Below, in pieces: positions 22,201 through 33,745 of a stretch of 64,000 nucleotides of DNA. A model generated the notes under the pieces. It worked only from the letters and a program-made list of their open reading frames with translations, searched no databases and was not told the DNA's origin. The stretch covers positions 186,001 through 250,000 of the forward strand of contig JAAVTG010000077.1 in the NCBI GenBank assembly GCA_011947345.1. Reading direction: 5' to 3'. Source of the stretch: Phytophthora quininea (lineage: Eukaryota > Oomycota > Peronosporomycetes > Peronosporales > Peronosporaceae). The stretch's first letter is position 1; each line of letters begins with the position of its first letter. A program made the translations under genes and the position numbers.

Positions 22201-22539
22201 CTGCAGCTTGGAGTTGCTGAAGAGCTCCAGCCGCTGCTGCAGCGCCAGCACCAGCGCCTGCTTCACGTGCTGCTTCTCCTGATCGGGCACCGCGTAGCCG
22301 CTGGCATTGGCGGCGGCGTCCTCCTCCGCTCCGAGCACCCAGTAGGACGTCACGAGCTTCTTGAGCAGGAGACAGGCCAGTTGGCGCTGCGTCTCCGCGG
22401 CCTCGGGCGAGAACAAGAACTCCCCAGCTGCAGAGCGAAGCCTGGCGTACGCAGCAGCTCGGTGAGACGCGCTTCGCTCTGCGCGCGCACGTCCGAGGCG
22501 GCCGAGAGAGAGCCCTCCAGTAGCTGCACGAGCTCCATT
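19203..22539 (-). CDS. Importin-9-type karyopherin beta (KAP114-like)
   Basis: Nuclear import receptor of the importin-beta superfamily. Importin-9 (yeast Kap114) carries histones, TBP and other basic cargo under Ran control. The N terminus has an importin-beta helix pair (MELVQLLEGSLSAASDVRAQ, QRQLACLLLKKLVTSYW). HEAT-like repeats follow, e.g. FERDWPDQWTDILPAIMAMI, FVREWPKEMTDLMPQIMPQV and the family-typical VSQMESWEEDPNKYVADEDD. An acidic stretch EEEEEWESSDDDSSDGEGDD is near the C terminus. Exons on the minus strand end with introns 19525-19590 (66 nt) and 19326-19393 (68 nt), then a last exon ending VSALSS at 19203. Total about 1,050 residues, normal for the family. Frame breaks near 22440 and at 20496-20499 (CCCC on plus) look like missing bases. 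Start could also be ATG 22589, 17 codons upstream. Confidence 0.9.
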
Positions 22540-22589
22540 ATCTTTCCCGCGCTTTTCCGATGAGTGGATGGGGATTCAGATGTAGCCAT

Positions 22590-23227
22590 AAGTCGAAACA
22601 GATGGCTACACTGTTGACACTGGAGGACACATCCTCACTGCTTCGATGCGCCGGCCTTCGTGGACTCTATTGGCACGACCTGAAGCGGAGGAATGCAACA
22701 GAGGCTTCCACATTCCTCCATCGTGAAAGCCGACGCCGCCTGCATCACTCGCTCGCTCCTCCCCAAAAGCCTGCAGCTGCCCGACGGCGGTGGCGATCGG
22801 ATCCTGTCCTCACAATTGGTGAACTGGCTTAAGCTCCAACAGCTCACGCCAGCCACCAACCTCCTCGCGGCTTCGACTACGGCGCCGATCAGCTCTCGTC
22901 TACCGCGCACAGCAGCGATCCAGGCTCGTCGCAGGCAAAGTGACAATGGCCGATCCGCCGCCGCCATTGGGGGCTCGGCGTCGTGCAAAGAGCTTGGTCC
23001 TCGAGGTCCAAAACTTGCCGCTGTTGCAGCGTTCGCGGCTCGCAACGTCACCTTTGCAACGTCACTGCCCGCGCATAGCCCGGACGGGTTCATTAAATCC
23101 CTCGCGTTTGATTGGATCAGCGTGACGAGCATCATTGCCCATCACCCAATTTTGGCCCGGATGGTTTCGGTCGCTCATTCCCCAACTGGAGCTCGCGGAC
23201 ACACGTCGACCTGAGCTGCTGCTGCTG
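22590..23227. promoter_or_regulatory. Divergent intergenic region between importin and SulP transporter
   Basis: The two flanking genes are transcribed away from each other, so this 0.64 kb should hold both promoters. Open frames cross it on both strands (e.g. 22693-23214 plus), but their composition is unconvincing and no family is recognised. No specific promoter motif is claimed. Confidence 0.5.
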
Positions 23228-25829
23228 ATGGAGCCCCTGCGGGACGACGAGCGGCAGCTGCTGCTGTCCCCAGCAAGAGAGCGCTCGCCCACCGCAGCCC
23301 ACGCGCAGGGCCATTCACGCGCCTTGTTCGAGCCGCCGCCACTGCGTCGCGACGCTGGCGTCACCACCCTGCACTTCACAGTGCAAGCGCCACAAGCAGC
23401 GACCACCGACATGCTGCCAATCACGGCTCCCAACGCCATCTCCCCACGCTGCTACTCACCCTACGGCACCACACGCGCCTCGATCGATTCCTGGGGTCCC
23501 ATCCAGAGCGAGACGACCCGCTGAACGGCTGGGAGCAAGGCGTGACCAATGCGCTCAAGGCCGCGCCCTGCGTGGTGATCGCCGTGCTGCTGGACCTGAT
23601 GATTTGCGTGCCTTTGGACTCTCCTTCTTCCCCGTGAGGTGGGACGACATGCCCGTGCCGCGAGCGCTGGGCATCCAGATGTTCCTCCTCACGACAGCGA
23701 TCTGCCAGTTTGTATTCGTGTTCCGGAGCAACTTTGACGGGGCCATCGGACAGATGATGGTGGAGAACGTGCCATTCATGCACACGCTGTCCAACTCGAT
23801 CATCCAGGAGCTGGGCTCACCGAGCCCGCAGGTGCTGCCGACGATCCTCGTCACGTATGCCTTCTCGTCCGTTGTGTGTGGCATCCTGTTCTACGCGCTT
23901 GGACACTGGAAGCTCGGCAATATTGTGTATCTGTTCCCAAAGCACATTATCGTTGGCGCTGTTGGTGGCATCGGCGCATTCGTGCTGCAGAACGGTATTG
24001 AAAATGCCACGGGCCGCGCTTTCGACTGGACATTGGATGGAGTCAAGGGGCTCTTTGACGCCGAGATTGTGTGGCTCTGGGTCAGCTCGGCGCTGCTCGC
24101 AATCACGCTGATGGTTCTTACCCGCCACATTCGGTCGCCGCTGTTCCCTCCGCTGTACTTCGTGTCGATCCCGCCGCTGTTTTACATTTTGTTGCTGCTG
24201 CTGGGAATTTCAACTGACACGGCGCGTGACCACGGCTGGTTCTTCGACCGTGCACCTCACGTGCCATTTTATTCGCTGTGGGAGCAGTACGATTTCTCTC
24301 TCGTCGCCTGGCACGTCATTCCCAAGCAGTTCGGGACAATTGTAGGACTCACGTTCTTCTCGCTCATGCACGTGCCCATTAACATCCCGTCGCTCAGTCT
24401 CACGACAGACAAGGAGGTGGATATCAACGACGAACTTGTGGCGCACGGTATTTCCAACACCCTTGGTGGACTGTGCGGCAGCGTACAGAACTATCTGTGC
24501 TACTCAACCTCTGCGTTGTATTTCAAGTGTGGCGGCACAGGTCGGCGCAGTGGCTTCGTGATTGGTGTCTGTCTGCTTTTCTTCTTTGTTGTGGGCCCCA
24601 ACGCCGTGTCCTACGTGCCTCGGTGCATGGCTGGCTGTGTCATGATCCACATTGGATGGGACTTATTGAAGGAAGCGCTCATTGACACGTACGATCAGTT
24701 GGATGCTATGGAGCTTGGTACCGTCTGGGTTATCGCTGCAACCATGACGTTCTGGGGCATGAACCAGGGTCTGGCGGTCGGTGCCTTGCTGGCATGTATG
24801 ACGTTCGTCATGCAGAGCGCTCGCACGCCTACGAACGCTCCGATTCGCGGTAGTATGAGCGCCGCTACACTACGAAGCCATGCCTGGCGGACGACGGACG
24901 AGTTGGACATTCTTGACCGCGAGTGCCGCAACATCCACGTCGTGCAGCTGAGAGGCCATCTCTTCTTCGGTAATGTGAACCAGCTCAGCGACTACGTGCG
25001 CGAGCTGTTTGAAGAGGGTCCTCGCCTTGAAGGCTACGACTCGGAAGGAATTCAGAGCACGACAGCTCATCCGCGACCGACAATTCGCTGGCTGGTGCTC
25101 GACTTCACGCTGGTGGTGGGGCTGGACTCATCCGCAGCAGACCGTCTCACCAAGATGAAGTACGTGTGCGACGCACACCACTGCAAGATTATCTTTGCCG
25201 CTGTTCCACGTGCGTACGAAAAGTTCACTGAGCACCTAACTGAGCTGTTCGGCGACAACGGCAAGCTTCACGTGGGCGCGGATTTGGACGGAGCGCTCGA
25301 GTGGTGCGAGGACGACATTTTGGGGAAGCTTGACGGGAAGAATGACGACTCTCCTGCAAGTACTTGCGCTGCGGACGAAGATGAGTACACACACCTCCGC
25401 AACCTGCGTCGATTCATGCCTGATCAGCCTCTGGCAGTGCAGCAAAGACTGCTGGACTACTTCCACATCCAAGAAATCGACAAGGACGAGGTTGTGTGGA
25501 GGCAAGGGGATACTCCAGACCGCGCGCTATTGCTCGTGGATGGAGCGTTGACTGCTGTGATCGAAGAAGAGGCCGGCACGACCGAGAATGTGTCGGTGGG
25601 CTCTGTTGTGGGCGAGATGTGCTTTTTAACTGGGGAGAAACGGAAGACGTCCCTCATCGCCGCCAAGCGAAGCGTGGTGTACGTGCTGGACCGCACCAGC
25701 TTCGCCGAGATGCTCAAGAACGACTGCTACCTCGCCTTCTTGTTCCAGGGCATCTCGCTCCGGTACACGTCCTACCGGTTGCAGTATGTGGGCAATCGCA
25801 TTTGGGAGACCAAGTGTTTGCCTATCTAG
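23228..25829 (+). CDS. SulP/SLC26-type anion transporter with STAS and cyclic-nucleotide-binding-like domains
   Basis: About 867 residues. A 95-residue Ser/Pro/Ala-rich cytosolic N terminus precedes a SulP membrane domain (NGWEQGVTNALKAAPCVVIA, HWKLGNIVYLFPKHIIVGAV, GISNTLGGLCGSVQNYLCYS, CMAGCVMIHIGWDLLKEALI) with about 10-12 hydrophobic segments. A STAS domain follows (IHVVQLRGHLFFGNVNQLSD, VLDFTLVVGLDSSAADRL). A C-terminal cNMP-binding-like barrel ends the protein (EVVWRQGDTPDRALLLVDGA, SVGSVVGEMCFLTGEKRK). The same order occurs in fungal SulP proteins of the YGR125W/Vsb1 group, which act on vacuoles, so a vacuolar role is possible. One base seems missing at GGGG 23493-23496 and at TTT 23603-23605; the repaired join reads LLDLMILRAFGLSFFP. 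Start ATG 23228 lies in the frame of the N-terminal part. Ion specificity unknown. Confidence 0.85.
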
Positions 25830-26033
25830 ACATCACAGCACAACCAAATAGACTGCAGTTTGGCTGCACACACATGTTGCTAGGAGGAACAATGGAAAGG
25901 GTCAAGGCAAAGCTAGTATTTGACGGTGCAAAACAACACTTCTATCTCTGCTGTTTCCTTTCAGGAAGTCACTCACTATCAACAGGGAACGCTTCTTCAC
26001 TTGTTGTGGCGCTGGGGCATTTCATGGGCTACT

Positions 26034-28927
26034 TTAGTTCTTGCCAGAGCCGGAAGATGCCTGGATGACAGCGCGAATAGCCTTCATCTCGGCCTCGAGA
26101 CGCACCAGACGGTCCATAGCCTGCTCCAGCGTCATGCTGCGCTCCACGAAGGAGCCGCCGACAGGACGTCCAGCGACGAAAGATCCGCGCATGAACGAGT
26201 CGTTGTTCATGAAGGTCGAGCCCATGCGGATGCGGTTCTGGCGCTGCGCCTCCTGCTTGACGTACTTCTGCTGCTAACCTTGCTGTCCGACACGTTCAGG
26301 TGGTCGACGTGCTCCAGCAGGAAGACCAGAAGCACCTTGCCCAGATCTTGGATGAGGAACCAGCCAAGGCAGTAGATCCACACGAAGATGGCAAGCTTGA
26401 ACGAGATCGCCTGCATCTCAGTGAACGGCCAGAAGATGGCAAGGAGCGTGGAAACGATCGTGGCGAAGCAAGCAGCCGCCGCCAGGAGGTAGCCCGGAGC
26501 ACGAGTGAAAACAGACCGTCCGTACGAGCCGTGAAGACGGTCATGAAGTCCGACAGCGAGATCTTCAGGTACATCATCATCATCACCTCGTCGTAAGCGA
26601 GGTCGCCCAGGCCGAAGTAGTGAAGCATGCCGTCCTTGTTCCACGAGTCAAGGCCGAAGAAGAGCAGCAAAAGCGAGCTAGCGACGGCGATCAGGCCGAG
26701 CGTCGTAGACACCCAGTAGATGCGGGGCAGGTTCCACGTCTCTGGGCGTTTCGAGGGCACCACGTTGTCGTAGGCGATCGAGATGATCGTGCCGTCGTTC
26801 AGGATCGTGATCAGCACCAGCGCAATGACCGGCAACTTGAAGTAAGGGTCCACGGCCTCCGTGCTCTCGTTGTGGTTGTATGGGCACTCACCAACGTGCG
26901 GAACGAAGTGCTGGAAGCGGCAGCTATCCGGGTGGAACAGCAGCACGGAGATGAAGAAGAACATGAGCAGCTGGATCGTGCAGGCAATGCGGTACGTCAC
27001 GTAGTTGCGCATGCGCTGGAAGATCTTACGGGAAAGCGTGATGGCGTTGATAATGACCGACAAGCCAGGCTGCGTGAGCACAATGTCGGCGGCAGCACGA
27101 GCGGCATCAGTGGAACCCTCCACGGCAATACCGACATCGGCCTTCTTCAGAGCAGGAGCGTCATTGACACCGTCGCCGGTCATACCGCACACCCAGCCGC
27201 GTTGACGCAGCACCTCAACAATCAAGAACTTGTGCTCGGGGAACACCTGGGCGAAGCCATCGGCGCTCTCGACAATGGCGCCGTAGTCGGCACCGAGAGT
27301 CATCGAAAGACCGTCCTGCACGTTAGCCGTGGGCAGAACGTCCGTGCCGAGAATCGTCTGACCCATTCCCAGCAGACGGCAAGTCTCCACAGCAATAGCA
27401 GCCTGGTCGCCGGTAATCATCTTGACGCCAATGCCGTTCTCGTGGGCAAGCTCAATCGTGCGCTTCGTGTCGTGGCGAGGGGGTCGAGGAACGTCATAAT
27501 GCCGAGGAACACCCAGCCGCCGTCAGCCTCCTCCTCCGAAGTGCGAGCCACAGCGAGCGAGCGAATGCCACGTCGGGCAAGGTCAAGCACCTTGGCTTCA
27601 ACGTCCTCCTGGATCTCGGTAACGTTGTGGGCAAGCGCCAGGATGATCTGCGGGGCGCCCTTGGTCACCTTGAAGGTTTTACCGTCCGAGCCGCGAATCG
27701 TAGACTCCGTGCGCTTCACTGAAGGGTCAAACGGCATGTGATCAAGCATCGTGTACTGGTCAAGCGGGCGCAGGTCGATGGCGTTCAACACGAGCGTGTC
27801 CAGAGCATCCTTAGGCGGCTCCTTCCACTTGGCAGCAAGAGCGGCAGTGATCAGTACCTCCTCACGGGTAGCAGTCGGGTGGAAGATCGGCAGGTCGTCC
27901 TGCAGCTCCATCTTGTTGCGGGTCAGCGTGCCGGTCTTGTCCGAGCACAGCATGTTCATGCCCGAAAGCGTTTCGATCGACTGCAGCTGCGTCACAATGA
28001 CCTTCTCCTCGGCAAGCTTACGAGATCCGAGCGCCATTGTAGACGTGCAAACCACTTGCATGGCAATAGGGATGGACGCCACGAGCAGGACGACACAGAA
28101 GGCGATGGCTTCTAGGAAGTCCTCGCCGTTGTAGATGAGGTAGCCAAGACAGAAGCCCACCAACACGAACGAGATGGCCATGAGGAACATGGTGATGCGG
28201 ATCAAGATCTTCTGGAAGTGGCTCACCTCGTCCACGGACGAGATCAAGCTGGCAGTTTTGCCGAAGAATGTCTGGCTGCCGGTAGCAGACACTACAGCCT
28301 CCACCTCTCCGCGCACGACGGTGGATCCCATCTTGGCGTTGTCTCCGGTGGCCATGGTGACCGGGAAGGACTCTCCGGTCAGCGCCGCCTGGTCGATCTG
28401 CACGGGGTTTCCTCGCACAGATCGCAGTCAGCGGGGACGGCTGCGCCGGCCGAGAGCGTGATGCGGTCGCCCGGCACCAGCAGCGCCGCGTTGATGGTCT
28501 GGTGCACGCCGTCGCGAATGACTTGTGCCTCGGGCTTGAGACTGGCCTTAAGCGCCGCCACGGCGTTGCCGGCCTTGAGCTCCTCGTACCATCCGACGGT
28601 GCCGTTGAGCAGCTGCAGGAAGAGCAGCACGAAGAAGTCGGGGATGTCTCTAGTCACGGCCTCCACGAGGATGGCGAGCCAGATCATGATGGGCATCGGC
28701 CCCCAGAACTGCTCGGCCAGCTTGACCCACGGACTCTTCTCCTTGCTCTCGAGCTCGTTAGGGCCGAAGACTTTGAGCCGGCGAGACGCCTCGACGGTGC
28801 TGAGTCCGGACTCGCCCGTGTCCAGCAGCGAGCGCTTGTCGACGCCCATGTAGAAGCGGTCGTCGTTGCTGAGGCCGCTGTAGCTGTGCTCGTCGCCGTT
28901 GGCGAGCAGCGGGCTGTGTTCCGACAT
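26034..28927 (-). CDS. P3A-type plasma-membrane H+-ATPase
   Basis: Proton pump that uses ATP to energise the plasma membrane, about 965 residues. Hallmarks in order: N-terminal cytosolic part (GPNELESKEKSPWVKLAEQF), IDQAALTGESFPV (actuator TGES), CSDKTGTLTRNKMEL (phosphorylated Asp), KVTKGAPQIILALAH (nucleotide site), GVKMITGDQ, and GMTGDGVNDAPALKKADVGI, with the DIVLTQPGLSVI that marks P3A pumps. Ten membrane segments are plausible. The C terminus has a helical regulatory-like tail (TLEQAMDRLVRLEAEMKAIR). Start chosen at ATG 28927 (MSEHSPLLANGDEHS). Breaks near 28411 (GG), 27479-27483 (five G on plus, six needed), near 26515 and near 26275 fall between perfectly conserved motifs. The first three are restored by one added base each. 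It converges on the SulP gene, 205 bp between stops. Confidence 0.92.
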
Positions 28928-30085
28928 AGCTGGAGGCTTCCGGGAAGATCCGCTTGTGGCCCTGCGCTGGAAATTGAGAAGTGAGGCTGGATCAGCTGAG
29001 CCGCTGGGCAAAAGATTCGTTTCGAGCGCGCATCACCGTCAAAATAAGACATTTTTTAACAAAAACTTGTCCGGCGTGAAAAAGTAGGGTGAATATCATG
29101 GACCTCTGCCAATGAGCCTGGCTGGGCTTCACGCGGCAGAGCTCTGGACCAGCCGCAATATTCACTTGGCGGCTTCCAACGTCCAGATGGTCGTCGGGCC
29201 AGCTCGACCGCACACTGTGTGAATTTGCCGGCTCGGATATTGTATGGTTTGCGCCGTACACTCTTGTCTCTGCAGGATGTATGATCACCGCCACGGAATG
29301 GGAAAACCAAATCGGAGCTTGCAAGCTCCGGACGAGTCCGAATCCAGATGCCTGCTCGGTTCAGTATCCACACACGGAGCTTCGTCTCCGTTCGAGCTAG
29401 GAAATATTCACCACTGCGTGCACTGGACGTAAATGCGGACCGCTCTCGCCTCATGGTTGAGGAAACGCTGCGACGCCCGACGAGAAATGAGCGCTCGTCA
29501 GGCAGCATGGTGGTGGTAATCCTGCTTGCTCGTATCTTTCTGCTTGGTGTTTGCGAGTCGAAGAAGTGGTCGTTTCGACTCGAGTGTCGATGCGTTTAAC
29601 GACTCGAGGGCATTGGCCGTGATGCACTCTTCCCAACACGGAGAGGCTTTCCCGGATTATTAGAGTCCCCGCCTCAGCATGTAGGGGACAGCATGGATCG
29701 CCGATGCAGTGTCGGCATTGGTACAGCGTCGGAGGAGATCATACGATTGGACTTGTTGTGGTCGTGGCAAGCCTTTGAGCACGTGACCCGATCGCAATGC
29801 CACCAATGAGCAACGCCTCACGAATTCTGGTGTCTTCGTGCACAGGAGAGCAGCATTTTGTCATCGAAGTTTACTCCTGCTGTTCCGTTGGCTTGCTCTC
29901 AACTACCACAAAATGGCGTCGACTGGTATGAACCACCGACAGTGAAGCGAATCGAGATCGCCACTGAATCTGTCCGCGGTTGATTCGGCAGAGATCAAGG
30001 GTACACAACGTACCCCAACTCGTACCCTTGGTACTCGTCAATATCCGTGAGCTTCTAGAACCACACAATACAAATTGGTCTCAGG
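28928..30085. other. Divergent intergenic region between H+-ATPase and DnaJ
   Basis: About 1.16 kb separating two divergently transcribed genes; it should contain both promoters. Frames such as 29056-29508 (minus) have no recognisable domain and a composition unlike the neighbours. Nothing else seen. Confidence 0.5.
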
Positions 30086-31471
30086 ATGGCGATGCGCTCG
30101 GTATTGCTGCGCGTGGCGGCGCAGTCCGCTCGCTCGCAGGCGTGTCGGCCCGCCGGTTGGGGCGCGGCAGCTCTACTGCAGGACTGTGCGCCGTTCCACA
30201 GCACGCGCATGGCTCGGGAGCCCAGCAAGCGCGACTTCTACGACGTGCTGGGCGTGTCCCCGGACGCCGACAAGAACGAGATCAAGAAGAAGTACTATCA
30301 AATGGCCAAGAAGTACCACCCAGACACCAACAAACAGGACCCGGACGCCGCCAAGAAGTTCGCCGAGGCCACGGAGGCCTGGGAGATCCTCGGGGACGAC
30401 GACAAGCGCCAAAAGTACGACGCCTATGGCCACGCCGGCGTGGACGAGCAGGCGGGCTTCGGAGGCGCCGGAGGCTTCCAGGGACAGGGCTTTGAAGACA
30501 TTTTCGGAGAGTTCTTTGGCGGACAGGGCTTCGGTGGTCGCTCGCGTCGCAGTGCCAACCAGCCGCAACGCGGCGCCGACATTCAGGTGGACATTACGCT
30601 GAGCTTCATGGAGGCTGTTAAGGGCACCACGCGCGACTTGAACATCACGGCCAACGTCGAGTGTGATACGTGTGACGGGTCGGGCGCCAAGCCAGGCACC
30701 AAGAAGAAAACATGTCCAACCTGTCAAGGATCGGGCGTGCAGATCATGCAGCAAGGGTTCTTTGCAGTGGAGACGCCGTGCCGTCGTTGCCATGGCGAGG
30801 GTTCCATCATCGAGTCGCCGTGTGGTAAGTGTCGTGGCAAGGGTACGGTCAAGAAACCCCGCACGGTGGAAGTCAAGATCCCGGAGGGTGTTGACCAGGG
30901 CATGAACCTGCGTCTGGCGCACCAGGGCGAGCCTGGCCAGCGCGGCGGGCCGTCGGGGCATCTGTATGTGGGCATCCACGTACTGCCGGACCCGTTCTTC
31001 AAACGCCGTAAGACTGACGTGCTGGTGGATGTGCCTATCTCCGTCGCTCACGCCGTGCTGGGCGGCACTGTCGTGGTGCCCACACTGACGGGCGAGGTGG
31101 AGATGACGATTCCGCGTGGAACGCAACCGGACACAGTCCTGCAGATGCGTGGCAAGGGTATTAAGGAACTCAACTCGAATCGCCGCGGCTCCCAGCTCGT
31201 GAACCTGCAAGTTTGCATCCCAAAGTACGTCCCTGTTGTTTGTGCTGGAATGTCGTTAGCTAGTCTAGAGTTCTAACCCATTTTTTATTATTTGCAGGAC
31301 ACTTTCGGAACGACAGGAAGAGCTGATGAAGGAGTTTTTGAAGAGGAGAAGTCGCGCGCGGAGAAGGGTGAGGACCCGGATAGCAAGCCGCACTCGTTCA
31401 CCAAGGCGGTGCGGGAGACTGTGGACCGGATAAAGAGTTTTATTAAGGGCAAGACCGACGAGTCTTCCTAA
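30086..31471 (+). CDS. Mitochondrial type-I DnaJ/Hsp40 co-chaperone (Mdj1/DNAJA3-like)
   Basis: Stimulates mitochondrial Hsp70 ATPase and hands over unfolded clients. Domains: Arg/Ala-rich presequence of about 40 residues (MAMRSVLLRVAAQSARSQAC) for mitochondrial import; J domain (RDFYDVLGVSPDADKNEIKK, with HPD in KKYHPDTNK); Gly/Phe-rich linker; four CxxCxGxG zinc repeats (CDTCDGSGA, CPTCQGSGV, CRRCHGEGS, CGKCRGKGT); C-terminal substrate domain (VLGGTVVVPTLTGEVEMTIP). An intron begins GTACGT at 31226 and ends TTTGCAG at 31298; the next exon gives TLSERQEELMKEF. After that the run TTTTT at 31335-31339 lacks one T. With it the tail reads EEEKSRAEKGEDPDSKPHSF and stops at 31469-31471. Length about 437 residues, normal for the family. 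Confidence 0.92.
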
Positions 31472-31987
31472 AGCGTTGAAGGCTAGCGAGGACGTTGACT
31501 CCAGCACCTCTTTTGTCCACCACGCACCTGTAATGATCACGAGCTCTGGTGGCCCCGCGCGCTTTTAGAAAACAAGGCCGTTGTGAATAGGCGAGTACCA
31601 GCAGAGCCAGAAGCATGCATGCAACGTAGACTGCAATGGAATGCTGTTCTAGTCACAATCATGGCCTTAAATTGTCCTGACTTGTAAAAGATGTTCCTTG
31701 GAAGAGGTAGGACACCACTCATATTGTTGGACAACGACTTGAAGAAGCTAGGAACAAGGGAAGTCTCTCAAGAAACGAATGTTATTACACGTAGATATCG
31801 GACTGTCGTCGTCTGCTTCGGCACTCTGGGAGAGAAAATGTGAACGACTTGGTAGTCGAAAACTGGGCAGCGAACGTCTAGCTGGTAGTAAATGCTGCAG
31901 AAATACACAGCGCAGTTAGCTCGAGGCATACAGATGGCTGTCGTTCATCATTGGGGCACGGTTCACCTGCTCTGCAGAATCGCCCTC
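31472..31987. other. Convergent intergenic region
   Basis: Lies between the 3' ends of DnaJ (plus) and the OST4-like gene (minus). No supported gene; both 3' untranslated regions and terminators should be here. Confidence 0.5.
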
Positions 31988-32174
31988 CTAAAGCTCGGCG
32001 TCCTTGGGCTTGGCCGTGAGGTAGTGGAAGCCCACGACAGAGACCATGATGACCGCCCCCAGGCAGTTCACGAACACCATCAAAGCCGCGTCCATCTCGT
32101 CGCTGCATGGGTACGTGATACAACGTCAGTTAGTGCGCTTGGCACCCCGCACAGCACGCTACGTACTTGTTCAT
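31988..32174 (-). CDS. OST4: OST4-like mini-subunit of oligosaccharyltransferase
   Basis: A 40-residue membrane protein split over two exons: 32174-32167 (ATG AAC AA) and 32102-31988, with a 64-nt intron (GTACGT...CATGCAG). The product starts MNNDEMDAALMVFVNCLGA and ends HYLTAKPKDAEL. OST4 is a tiny ER subunit that stabilises the oligosaccharyltransferase complex for N-glycosylation. The match rests on size, the N-terminal D-E/D-x-x-L pattern before a single membrane helix, a YH/HY pair at the helix end, and a short tail with PK. The first exon carries only the first two codons and part of the third, so simple ORF callers miss the gene. Without a database comparison, another small ER membrane protein is possible. 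Confidence 0.72.
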
Positions 32175-32265
32175 GGTGTCGGATGTCTGCTCCTGCTATC
32201 CGATTGAGACGCGTGTAAAGTGAATTGCGCGTAACCATGGTTACATTATTTTTGTATCCATTTGT

Positions 32266-33442
32266 CTACGAAAAGGGGCACGCCATGCCTGCCAAGCGCT
32301 CTTTCAGCGACCGCTTCTCGTTGTTCTTCGCCAGCAGATCGTACGACGGTGGGGTGATGTATCCGTCCTTGCCCATTCTCGGGTCCCAGTAGAACTCGTA
32401 GCTGAGCTCGTCGTTCAGCGGCCAGTCGTTCTGGAATCGTTCGGCCAGGTCCGGGTTCGACATGAACTGCCGGACAAACCCCACCATGTCGGCGGCGCCG
32501 CTGCGAACGACCCCTCGGCAGTGTCGCGCGAGTAGCTGCAGTTGGCCATCACGACGCCGTCAAAGTGCTTCTTGACGTCTAGCACCGTCATCACGCGGCT
32601 CTTGTCCGAGTAGCCAAAGCCGAAGCCATCCAGGATCGCCAGGTAGCCCAGCTTGTGCTCTGACAGTCGCTCAAAGACGTAGCTGAACAGCTCCACGTTG
32701 TCTTCGCTGCCCATGCCGCCGTACTTGCTCGACGGCGACACGCGCACGCCGACCCGGTGGCTGGGGTACACGGTCTTGACAGCCTCGACGATCTCGTGCA
32801 GAAGGCGGTAGCGGTTCTCGAACGAGCCTCCGTACGCGTCGGTGCGCTGGTTCGTACAGGACTGGAGGAACTGGTCGATCAGGTATCCGCTGCCGGCGTG
32901 CACCTCGGCGCCGTCGAAGCCGACCTGCTTCGCCAGCTCCGCGCACTTGCGGTACTGCTCCACTACGCCAGGAAGCTCGTCGATGCGCAGAGCTCGTGCT
33001 CGCTCGAAAGTCGCGCGCTCGCCACTGACGTCGCGGGTGGCGCCTCCTTCGTACTGCGTGGCAGACGCCGACACCACCTCGTTGTTTTGGTGGAAGGACG
33101 GGTGCGACTGGCGCCCCATGTGCCAGAGCTGCACGAAGATCTTGCCTCCTTCTGGTGCACTCGGTCGACGACCTCCTTCCAGCCCTTGGCCTGCTCGTCC
33201 GTGAAGAGACCCGGCGAGCCGTACCAGCCAAAGCCCTGCTCGGAGATGGCGCAGCCTTCGGAGATGGTAAGTCCGGCGCCAGCACGCTGCCCGTAGTAGA
33301 TGGCCTGCATCTCTTCCGGGGCATGAGTGGCGGGGTTGATGCGGGCTCGCGTGGCAGGGCCGAAGACGATGCGGTTCTTGAGCTCTAGGTCGTGGCCGAG
33401 GTGCAGCGGCGTGAAGAGTTTGTAGTTGGCGGTAGCAGACAT
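32266..33442 (-). CDS. Old Yellow Enzyme family NAD(P)H:flavin oxidoreductase, copy 1
   Basis: FMN-dependent ene-reductase (alpha/beta barrel), about 392 residues. Start ATG 33442 (MSATANYKLFTPLHLGHDLE). Motifs: KNRIVFGPATRARI (FMN Thr region), GAGLTISEGCAISEQGFGWY, QLWHMGRQSHPSF, GFDGAEVHAGSGYLIDQFLQ, RTDAYGGSFENRYR, VGFVRQFMSNPDLAERF. At the usual His-x-x-His/Asn substrate pair the second position is Ser (HAGS); the Tyr after it is kept. The frame breaks twice: GG near 33153 (copy 4 has GGG) and GGGG near 32507, the same site as in copy 4. Both look like missing bases. The gene and its upstream region are duplicated in inverted order at 57-58 kb. Likely role: reduction of alpha,beta-unsaturated carbonyls; actual substrate unknown. 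Confidence 0.9.
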
Positions 33443-33745
33443 GATAGCTATTGCTTTAAAGCGGCAGTAGTTGTTGAGGTGCCGAGTTGTAGCAGTGAAG
33501 TTGAGTAGTGAGAGGATGCTTGGAGCCTTGGAGCCGATCCACTTGAGATCGACGTGAGATTGATTACCTTTGCATTTCTGAAGGTAAGCACGATTACGGT
33601 AGCCTATATCAGTACTCTTGTGGCACAATCATGCTGGACGAGTTTCCTCTTTGCTCGATGAATGCGTCTCGCACGAGGACGAACCGAGAAGACTGAAGGC
33701 AATGGTCTAGTGGAGGAAGCGTTTATTAGTTTTCTTAGAGTATAC

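Noticed and set aside
21511..22563. 350-codon plus-strand open frame
   Set aside because: It is the antisense shadow of the importin gene; its His/Arg/Gln-rich composition mirrors GC-rich codons on the other strand.
22693..23214. 173-codon plus-strand frame between importin and SulP
   Set aside because: No family, weak composition, and it occupies the only room for two divergent promoters.
26620..27741. 373-codon plus-strand open frame
   Set aside because: Antisense to the H+-ATPase; no recognisable domain.
28928..29011. Extended H+-ATPase start at 29011
   Set aside because: That codon is TTG; the first ATG in frame is 28927, with a natural N terminus.
30173..31210. 345-codon minus-strand open frame
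   Set aside because: Antisense shadow of the DnaJ gene.
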